A DNA stretch of 13,800 nucleotides, taken from positions 1 through 13,800 of the forward strand of contig CAVHXA010000048.1 of assembly GCA_963639765.1 (NCBI GenBank), written 5' to 3'. How positions within the stretch are numbered: position 1 is the first letter of the stretch; every line of letters starts with the position of its first letter. Source of the DNA: CAVHXA01 sp963639765 (lineage in GTDB: Bacteria > Bacillota > Clostridia > Oscillospirales > Oscillospiraceae). The notes beneath the pieces are model-generated. The model was given only the letters and a program-made list of their open reading frames with translations. It searched no databases and was not told the DNA's origin. The position numbers and the translations under genes were made by a program. Positions 6,908-11,667 of the stretch are shown here, piece by piece.

Positions 6908-7150
6908 AACAATGCTTTGTCCGTGTTACCACCTGAATTCGACCGCGCTCTCGCAAAAGCCGCACTCTACCGGTACAGATCATACCGAGTTCCCTGTAAC
7001 GTGGGAAATACGACGGAGCTTACTCAGACAGGCATCTTTTCAGTCCGCAGCTCAGAGGGGGCGGGTTCTCCTTCCTCACAAGCCCTTACACCGGACGGAC
7101 TTTCTCTGCGCATTGGAAAAAGAACTGATTCCTCGTCATCGCTTTTCGTT
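6866..7150 (-). promoter_or_regulatory. T-box riboswitch leader of alaA
   Basis: The leader runs from the predicted start near 7150 to the terminator. It has a long stem I (AGTCCG paired with CGGACT, containing the typical GGTGTAAGG side and the CTGAGCTG side), AGTAAGCTCCGTCG and CGTTACAGGGAAC as in known T-boxes, then the T-box proper AGGTGGTAACACGG (complement of 6921-6934), a variant of the usual AGGGTGGNACCGCG. The tRNA-pairing TGGT implies discriminator base A. In the specifier loop I prefer GCT (Ala), followed by G, which suits an alanine-forming enzyme; CTG (Leu) is an alternative reading. The T-box identification is strong, the amino acid tentative. Confidence 0.88.
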
Positions 7151-7156
7151 GGCGCA

Positions 7157-7185
7157 ACTATATCAAAAGGGGATTTGTTTGTCAA
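7157..7185 (-). promoter_or_regulatory. alaA promoter
   Basis: On the - strand: a consensus TTGACA (7185-7180), a 17-nt spacer, TATAGT (7162-7157). Predicted start near 7150, giving a leader of about 310 nt. It is a strong housekeeping promoter, which fits control by T-box attenuation rather than by a repressor. Confidence 0.88.
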
Positions 7186-7212
7186 GCTGTATCTGCAGGC
7201 CAACGCTTCTTT

Positions 7213-7337
7213 TTATGCAGATTGACTGCTTTGAGACTTGCTATTTGCAGATTCTTTAAGGATCGCCTTTGCAAATCGCCAGGTTTCTGCTGGTTTCGGG
7301 TCAACCTGCAATGTTGGTGAATGACTGACATATCCGG
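7213..7337 (-). pseudogene. out-of-frame C-terminal extension of the upstream gene
   Basis: Directly beyond the TAG of the gene at 7338-7802, the neighbouring frame stays open and reads in protein-like fashion: KIAGYVSHSPTLQVDPKP then AETWRFAKAILKES, ending at a TAA (7213-7215) just ahead of the alaA promoter. Adding one A to the GAAAG run at the junction would fuse it to the gene as ...SIEKIAGYV.... This looks like a single-base deletion or a sequencing error rather than a separate gene. Confidence 0.5.
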
Positions 7338-7802
7338 CTATCTTTCAATTGAGGCGTATTCGGATGTCTCTGCGACAGGAGTGTTTTCTGCTGTGCGTTG
7401 TGCTTTCAGCTCCGCAATCCTGCTTGTGTCGATGAAGTGTGTGGAATACCACCGTTCGACATCGGGATCGCCGCTTTTGCTGAAGCGCAGCCGGATCACA
7501 GGCTTACGATCCTGACCGGATTTCTTTTTTACAGCCCACTGCTTATATACTGTCACGGATGGCTTGAGACCGTTCTTTTGGGCATATACCCGTATCTGGT
7601 GCATGATGAGTGAGAGCTTACGGAGATTGACGGTACAGACGCGCTCCAGATAGTCCACGCGCCCACGCCGCCAATCCTCATATCTATTTTTCGGCAGCAC
7701 ACTAAGATCCATCAGCACATCCACCGGTGCGGCGTAGCCCCGGCGCAGACATTGATGATATACGGCAGCGTGTACCTTTCCAATCAGTTCCTGGTCAGTC
7801 AT
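7338..7802 (-). CDS. conserved-looking protein of unknown function, probably frameshifted at its C-terminus
   Basis: Predicted 154-aa basic soluble protein, not a named gene to me. The N-terminal part has helical segments with LMDLSVLPKNRYEDWRRGRV and YLERVCTVNLRKLSLIMHQI. The middle has WAVKKKSGQDRKPVIRLRFS and the C-terminal part WYSTHFIDTSRIAELKAQR. The high Arg/Lys content and helix-turn-helix-like N-terminus suggest nucleic-acid binding, which is only an inference. The ATG at 7802 has GGAGG 6 nt upstream and overlaps the end of the preceding gene by 8 nt, so the two are co-transcribed and probably coupled. The TAG at 7338-7340 may be premature, since about 41 more plausible residues follow in the next frame. 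Confidence 0.65.
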   Translation of the reverse strand: MTDQELIGKVHAAVYHQCLRRGYAAPVDVLMDLSVLPKNRYEDWRRGRVDYLERVCTVNLRKLSLIMHQIRVYAQKNGLKPSVTVYKQWAVKKKSGQDRKPVIRLRFSKSGDPDVERWYSTHFIDTSRIAELKAQRTAENTPVAETSEYASIER

Positions 7803-8064
7803 AGTTGTCCTCCGGTTTCACGAGCCGCAGCTTCTGAATACTGCTTCGCGGATTATATGGTTCTGTATATTCGACTTTGCCGGATTCAATGAGCCCACGC
7901 GCCGCCTTATTGACATAGCCGCCGCTCCAGTTGTCGATGTCATATGCAAACGCGCAGATGGAGTGCAGGAGCGTTTCGGGACTCCAGCTGCGCCTGTGTT
8001 CTACACGGGCATTTTCTACTACTCTACGGTTTATAGCGTCGGGGATATTGATTGGCAGCGCCAT
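7795..8064 (-). pseudogene. internally deleted AlbA_2/Schlafen-type ATP-binding protein
   Basis: Predicted 89-aa frame. Residues 1-49 (MALPINIPDAINRRVVENAR, then VEHRRSWSPETLLHSICAFA and DIDNWSGGY) match the opening of AlbA_2 (divergent AAA_4, Schlafen-like) proteins, which normally run NRIEFKxGWNP...HSICAFAND...GGGY and then continue for 350-500 residues. Here the sequence jumps after GGY to VNKAARGLIESGKVEYTEPYNPRSSIQKLRLVK, which resembles the winged-helix C-terminal tail of the same proteins. The simplest reading is an in-frame loss of the whole centre. The usual lysine and glycine of the first block are altered too (EHRRSWSP). It overlaps the next gene by 8 nt. It could be a trimmed but translated small protein. 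Confidence 0.6.
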
Positions 8065-8123
8065 TACGAGGTCTTCTTTGATACTTCTTGTTTTGCACCT
8101 TGTCCTGCTCCTTAGTATACGTG

Positions 8124-8268
8124 NNNNNNNNNNNNNNNNNNNNNNNNNNNNNNNNNNNNNNNNNNNNNNNNNNNNNNNNNNNNNNNNNNNNNNNNNNNNN
8201 NNNNNNNNNNNNNNNNNNNNNNNNNNNNNNNNNNNNNNNNNNNNNNNNNNNNNNNNNNNNNNNNNNNN
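8124..8268. other. assembly gap (145 N)
   Basis: Bases are undetermined. The promoter of the - strand genes at 7338-8064 probably lies in or next to it, and the real length may differ. A - strand frame beginning at 8309 (MNSPELLDFALIH) runs into the gap, but it has no ribosome site and is not called as a gene. Confidence 0.95.
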
Positions 8269-8346
8269 TGATGTATCAACGCAAAATCAAGCAGTTCCGG
8301 TGAGTTCATAGTAAAGTTACATTCTGTTGGTATGTAAAAGGTTGTT

Positions 8347-8376
8347 TTGTGCTTGAACTCATGGTAAACTTATAAT
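8347..8376 (+). promoter_or_regulatory. probable promoter of the 34-codon unit
   Basis: Consensus TATAAT (8371-8376) with a weak -35 TTGTGC (8347-8352) at 18 nt. Predicted start is about 8383. TCATGGTAAACTTA (8359-8372) overlaps the -10 and repeats, 12 of 14, the TCATAGTAAAGTTA at 8306-8319. TGAGTTCA (8301-8308) and TGAACTCA (8354-8361) are also exact reverse complements. These may be regulator sites. Confidence 0.45.
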
Positions 8377-8422
8377 GTAGGTAGTTCATCTGTCTGCCAG
8401 ACTATGATTAGGAGGTAACGCC

Positions 8423-8527
8423 ATGTATCGTTTTTATGATTCGCAGGTCGGTTTTATGCAAATGCGATATTGGTGCGGCTCCCGATTATGTGGAGGTCGT
8501 ATCAAGATCGTTTCCGTTGGCGCATGA
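8423..8527 (+). CDS. 34-residue peptide of unknown function
   Basis: An ATG at 8423 follows AGGAGGT (8410-8416) at near-ideal spacing, and the frame encodes a basic, aromatic and glycine-rich peptide starting MYRFYDSQVGFMQMRYW and ending RIKIVSVGA, with two cysteines (C18 and C23). It has no signal peptide or clear membrane segment. It sits in its own short transcription unit: a TATAAT box about 50 nt upstream and a strong terminator whose stem begins within the last codons. This could be a small protein, a leader peptide, or an ORF on a regulatory RNA. I do not recognise a family. The strong ribosome site and the tight terminator favour real translation. Confidence 0.5.
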   Translation: MYRFYDSQVGFMQMRYWCGSRLCGGRIKIVSVGA

Positions 8528-8563
8528 GCCGGGCTGTTGGTTGGTCGGCTTGTGCGCCTTTTT
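8519..8563 (+). terminator. terminator overlapping the small ORF's stop codon
   Basis: Arms 8519-8531 and 8546-8558 pair at all 13 positions (two G-U wobbles) around a 14-nt loop and are followed by TTTTT. The stop codon (8525-8527) lies inside the 5' arm, so ribosomes finishing the ORF would cover the stem. This allows translation-dependent read-through into the downstream protease operon. Confidence 0.8.
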
Positions 8564-8590
8564 ACAAGCAATTCGCGATCCTTAAAAACT

Positions 8591-8625
8591 GCCGGACTCA
8601 TTGACTGAAGCTCTGGCTATTTTTT
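8591..8625 (+). terminator. possible second, weak terminator
   Basis: GCCGGA (8591-8596) pairs with TCTGGC (8612-8617), followed by TATTTTTT. The stem is only 6 bp with a 15-nt loop. It may back up the terminator at 8519-8563. I see no clear promoter between here and the protease gene. Confidence 0.35.
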
Positions 8626-8716
8626 CCATTATTACAAGAAACATCATAATAAGAATGTTAGGGAACCGATGACACGACACAAAAAGGCCGAAACAAAAAA
8701 GAATATGAGGTATGAG

Positions 8717-9220
8717 ATGAAAAATGGAAAGATATTAACGTTATTAGCAGCAATGCTATTAACCATGTACTTATCTCTATCCGCACATGCCACTGTATAT
8801 TTGGGCACTGGGGATAATGTTGATGCTGGCGGACATTTGGACTGGGATTATGATACGAGTTATTATAGCCAAACTGTATGGGGGATGAATCTCTGGAATA
8901 GCTATAAAAGTGGCGTGATTAGAGAGGACTCTCCGTGGGTCGTTCAAGATATATTTGTTACCGATATTAACTCAGCGACAGCAGGATATTATGGGTACCG
9001 GGATCGTGCAAATGCCAGAATCTATTTTAATATTTACAGTATGGATGATTTGTCAGTTAGCGAGCAAAAATCCGTAGCTGCGCACGAATTGGGTCATGCA
9101 CTGGGGCTAGGCCATAATACGGACAACACCTCTGCGGTGATGACAGATGCGCACTATTTTCCAACATCTTTGCATCAAGATGACAAGGATTCATATGACG
9201 CTGCAGCAGAACTCTATTAG
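8717..9220 (+). CDS. small secreted matrixin-type (M10) zinc metalloprotease
   Basis: Predicted 167-aa exported endopeptidase. A signal peptide spans residues 1-25 (hydrophobic core LLAAMLLTMYLSLS, cleavage after AHA). The catalytic domain follows at once: HELGHALGLGH at 123-133 supplies the three zinc histidines (H123, H127, H133) and E124, and M142 in the SAVM Met-turn follows, as in metzincins of the matrixin type. There is no propeptide and no cysteine in the mature chain, so no cysteine-switch latency. The ATG at 8717 has GAGG 6 nt upstream; an in-frame ATG at 8669 with a weaker AGGG would add 16 basic residues. It is followed after 40 nt by a lipoprotein gene, presumably one operon. Its codons are visibly richer in A+T than those of the left and right regions, suggesting transfer. 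Confidence 0.88.
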   Translation: MKNGKILTLLAAMLLTMYLSLSAHATVYLGTGDNVDAGGHLDWDYDTSYYSQTVWGMNLWNSYKSGVIREDSPWVVQDIFVTDINSATAGYYGYRDRANARIYFNIYSMDDLSVSEQKSVAAHELGHALGLGHNTDNTSAVMTDAHYFPTSLHQDDKDSYDAAAELY

Positions 9221-9260
9221 CTGCAATCCACTTTGAATAGCTTGTGTATGAGGAGGGAGT

Positions 9261-9899
9261 ATGATGAAAAAGATATTCGCGTTAGTCCTAAGTGTCATGA
9301 TGGCTACTATCCTTGTGGGCTGCAACAACAATGCAAGACCCTCAGCAGAGAAAGTTTATGACAGCATTTCTCTAAGTGACAAAATTCCGACCATTTATGA
9401 CGAAGCAAGTTTTATGGTCGACGTTAATAATCCTGCAGAGGTTGTTGGGTGGGGCGACTACGTTTTTGTTGCCAAAGTCGAATCAGAGTTGAGAACTGAA
9501 TATACAAATATCCAAAAAAATGAAAACGGCATGATTACGGGAAAGCCGTACACAGTTTACTCCATTACTGTTTTAGAAAACATAAAAGGTAATTTGTGCA
9601 AAAATGAACCTATTGAGTTTTTCAAACATGGTGGAGTAAATTACGATGGTCGTAGTATTTCGCTATTTGAAGGGGATCAACTCCTTGAAAGTGGGAAATA
9701 TTACGTTCTGGTTGCCGCATCAGAGGTTGATGGCAGATTGGGACAAGGAATGCCGAATTCAGCCATTTCCTTAAGTCAAGGAGAGCGCTTTTCGACAGAA
9801 TCGGTGTACCTTGATTACAGGGAGTATGTTCGGAATCAAGTGAAATGTGATAGGACTCGCTACCACTCTATGTACGAGAACAGTTCGGAAAATGAATAA
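9261..9899 (+). CDS. lipoprotein of unknown function beside the protease
   Basis: Predicted 212-aa lipoprotein with signal peptide and lipobox LVGC (lipidated C21). Residues about 65-150 have the pattern DYVFVAKVESE...YTVYSITVLENIKGNL...IEFFKHGG...LLESGKYYVLVAA. This is seen in many secreted Firmicute proteins and suggests a small beta-barrel related to NTR/TIMP-like OB folds (structure inferred, not certain). The C-terminal part is polar and Tyr-rich. AGGAGG (9251-9256) lies 4 nt before ATG 9261 and 7 nt before ATG 9264, so the second may be the true start. It shares the operon with the metalloprotease and ends at a strong terminator. A surface partner, substrate or inhibitor of the protease is possible, but unproven. 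Confidence 0.75.
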   Translation: MMKKIFALVLSVMMATILVGCNNNARPSAEKVYDSISLSDKIPTIYDEASFMVDVNNPAEVVGWGDYVFVAKVESELRTEYTNIQKNENGMITGKPYTVYSITVLENIKGNLCKNEPIEFFKHGGVNYDGRSISLFEGDQLLESGKYYVLVAASEVDGRLGQGMPNSAISLSQGERFSTESVYLDYREYVRNQVKCDRTRYHSMYENSSENE

Positions 9900-9926
9900 A
9901 CGATCGAATATTCGCAAGCGGTCGAT

Positions 9927-9965
9927 ACCCTGCTCCGCCGGTAATGGCGGTGCAGGGTGTTTTTT
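9927..9965 (+). terminator. terminator of the protease/lipoprotein operon
   Basis: ACCCTGC-T-CCGCC and GGCGG-T-GCAGGGT form a 12-bp stem with one T-T mismatch and a 6-nt loop, followed by GTTTTTT. It lies 28 nt past the lipoprotein stop codon. Confidence 0.9.
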
Positions 9966-10097
9966 GCGCTATAGGAATATCCTGATTACACTCGATGAAA
10001 TCGCTCGACTTCATTTTGAATGTTGAACGGGAACCAAGGACGTTGTGCTTTTCAGTGAATTTATGGCTGCGTTTCATAAATGCAGAAACTTTTGAAT
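9966..10097. other. intergenic stretch between convergent units
   Basis: No gene is seen. A dyad ATGAAATCG-CT-CGACTTCAT (9995-10014, one mismatch) and a hairpin TTTATG/CATAAA (10060-10080) are present. Either could be a protein site or the 3' hairpin of the gene at 10098-10388, but neither is diagnostic. The junction between the cargo and the conjugative-element backbone falls here. Confidence 0.4.
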
Positions 10098-10388
10098 CTA
10101 TCCGTATATCCAGTCGTGCAGCATATAGCGCAGGACATGGAGCTTTGCCACCAGCCAGCCGGCCAGCATGGGAATCCCGTAAGGGCTTATGAGGAACGCG
10201 ATCACCAGCAGTCCCACGCCGTAGCTGACGGAATCCACAAAGATGATGAACAGCCCGAAGAATCCGAGAATGGCGGCGGGGATGCAGAGGATGCCGCTGG
10301 AGAGGCCAATGACGAATACGAAAAACCAGGAGACAACGGCGAGCACGGCCATGACCGGCGCAAAGAGAATTTTCAGCAGAAACCGCAT
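10098..10388 (-). CDS. CD1845-family small membrane protein
   Basis: Predicted 96-aa hydrophobic protein with two or three membrane helices: ILFAPVMAVLAVVSWFFVFVI (about 7-27), SGILCIPAAILGFFGLFIIFV (about 31-51) and YGVGLLVIAFLISPYG (about 55-70), then a short basic-aromatic tail. Proteins of this size and pattern (CD1845 family) are common passengers in clostridial conjugative elements; their function is unknown. The ATG at 10388 is chosen because GGAGG lies 8 nt upstream; a TTG five codons earlier would include that site. It lies 134 nt beyond the mobC stop, after a terminator, so it probably has its own promoter or depends on read-through. Confidence 0.7.
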   Translation of the reverse strand: MRFLLKILFAPVMAVLAVVSWFFVFVIGLSSGILCIPAAILGFFGLFIIFVDSVSYGVGLLVIAFLISPYGIPMLAGWLVAKLHVLRYMLHDWIYG

Positions 10389-10461
10389 TCGTTTTTCCTC
10401 CAATCGTTTTTGTTATGCTCATGATACTGGAAATTGCGGCATATGACAAGGATGCCGCAAA

Positions 10462-10503
10462 ATAAAAAAGGCCGGGGCGGCCTGCATCAAGCAAACCGCC
10501 CCG
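10462..10503 (-). terminator. terminator after mobC
   Basis: On the - strand CGGGGCGG (10503-10496) pairs with CCGCCCCG (10480-10473) around a 15-nt loop and is followed by GCCTTTTTTATTTT. It lies 20 nt past the mobC stop and closes the helicase-DUF3849-mobC operon. Confidence 0.85.
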
Positions 10504-10522
10504 TGCATGGAGTGTATACCCC

Positions 10523-10861
10523 TTATGTGACTGCCGCGAGGCGGGAGAGGATACCGCTTACCGCCTGCCAGATACGCTCCTGATTTCGGAGTATATCCTC
10601 CATATCCGCTGCATAAACGTGCCCTGTCTCGTGTACCCGCCGCGTCAGCTGATTGAGATTGTTGGAGGAATACCGCAGCAGGGATACGAGCTCCCGCAGC
10701 TCCGGCAGCTCCAGCTTCACCACATATCCGTCAATGGCCATCTTTCGCATGTAGGCCGCCATGTTGGTCGTGCCGAGCTGCGCCATCTTCTGCTCGATCA
10801 GCGCACGCTCCTGCGGCGTCACGCGGACCTTGAGCAGGATGTCCCGTTTCTGCCTTGCCAT
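10523..10861 (-). CDS. mobC: MobC-like plasmid/transposon mobilization relaxosome protein
   Basis: Predicted 112-aa DNA-binding accessory of the conjugative relaxosome, which helps the relaxase open the transfer origin. The N-terminal ILLKVRVTPQERALIEQKMA is ribbon-helix-helix-like, then TNMAAYMRKMAIDGYV and the conserved MobC core LPELRELVSLLRYSSNNLNQ are followed by a C-terminal helix. Length is typical. The ATG at 10861 begins 1 nt after the TGA of the DUF3849 gene, implying translational coupling, and a strong terminator follows the gene. In many related elements a relaxase gene comes next; here it does not. Assignment rests on motif and context. Confidence 0.82.
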   Translation of the reverse strand: MARQKRDILLKVRVTPQERALIEQKMAQLGTTNMAAYMRKMAIDGYVVKLELPELRELVSLLRYSSNNLNQLTRRVHETGHVYAADMEDILRNQERIWQAVSGILSRLAAVT

Positions 10862-10862
10862 T

Positions 10863-11666
10863 TCACAGCTCCGCCTCCTTCTGCTTGGCGGGCGGCCGCT
10901 TTGGCAGCTCCTTCTTCGCCGCGTTCAGTTTTTGCAGCACAGAGGGCTTCTTCTCCGCAGCAAGCACCTGCTCCTGCCGTGCCTGCGTGAGGAACAGGTT
11001 CAAAAGCCCCGGATGGGAGCTGACAACAAGCTGCACGGAGCGATCATTTCCATCGGCATCAATATTTTCCGGATAAGGCATACCGGCGGCCCACTGCTTG
11101 TTGTCCCTGGAAATGCGCCCATCGTAGTCAAAATGGCGGACCGTGGCAGCCAGTACATAGAGCGTGCGCTCCTGTCCAAACTGCTCTGTGACCTGACCGA
11201 CCGCCCCAACGCCCAGCCGGTTGTCCCGGTAGTGCTCACGGATAGCTGTTTCAATGGCGTCCCTGCAGCTGATGTTGGCACGGAGAGAGGCGCGGTATTC
11301 GGCCAGTTCGCTGTGCTCCCGTGCGTAGGCGGCGGGATGGGGATACACCGGCAGATCCCGGAGCCGGTTTGCCTCGGCCTTCGCCGTTTCCTCAATGCTG
11401 TCGCGGATCGTATCCATGTATCCGGTCTCCAGATCGGAATATTTGTCATAAAGAACCGCCAGCGGAGACGGAGACAGCAGCAGCGCCCGCGTCTGCGCCT
11501 CGGAAAGCGCCAAGTCCTTCATGCTCATCAGGATATCCTCCCGGACAGCGTACTCGTAGGCGTGGTGCAGGATCTCCTCCGGCGGCTGGCTTTTCAGCCA
11601 GTCCCGGTATTTGTCCTGTTCCCGTGTGAGCGTATCCAGAAGCTGCTGTTCCAGTTTTTCGTTCAT
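10863..11666 (-). CDS. DUF3848/DUF3849-domain protein of conjugative elements
   Basis: Predicted 267-aa soluble protein of unknown function. Residues about 5-100 match the DUF3848-type region (YRDWLKSQPPEEILHHAYEY, LLLSPSPLAVLYDKY). Residues about 110-200 match DUF3849 (LPVYPHPAAYAREHSELAEY, then ISCRDAIETAIREHY and VTEQFGQERTLYVLAATVRH). The C-terminus is Lys/Pro-rich. The ATG at 11666 is chosen 1 nt after the helicase stop with GGAGG 9 nt upstream; an in-frame ATG at 11687 lies inside the helicase gene. It is found next to giant helicase genes in clostridial elements, suggesting a shared role in transfer or establishment (context only). Confidence 0.8.
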   Translation of the reverse strand: MNEKLEQQLLDTLTREQDKYRDWLKSQPPEEILHHAYEYAVREDILMSMKDLALSEAQTRALLLSPSPLAVLYDKYSDLETGYMDTIRDSIEETAKAEANRLRDLPVYPHPAAYAREHSELAEYRASLRANISCRDAIETAIREHYRDNRLGVGAVGQVTEQFGQERTLYVLAATVRHFDYDGRISRDNKQWAAGMPYPENIDADGNDRSVQLVVSSHPGLLNLFLTQARQEQVLAAEKKPSVLQKLNAAKKELPKRPPAKQKEAEL

Positions 11667-11667
11667 C

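Noticed and set aside
8269..8309. Start of a - strand protein MNSPELLDFALIH running into the N gap
   Set aside because: No ribosome binding site ahead of the ATG and only 13 readable residues.
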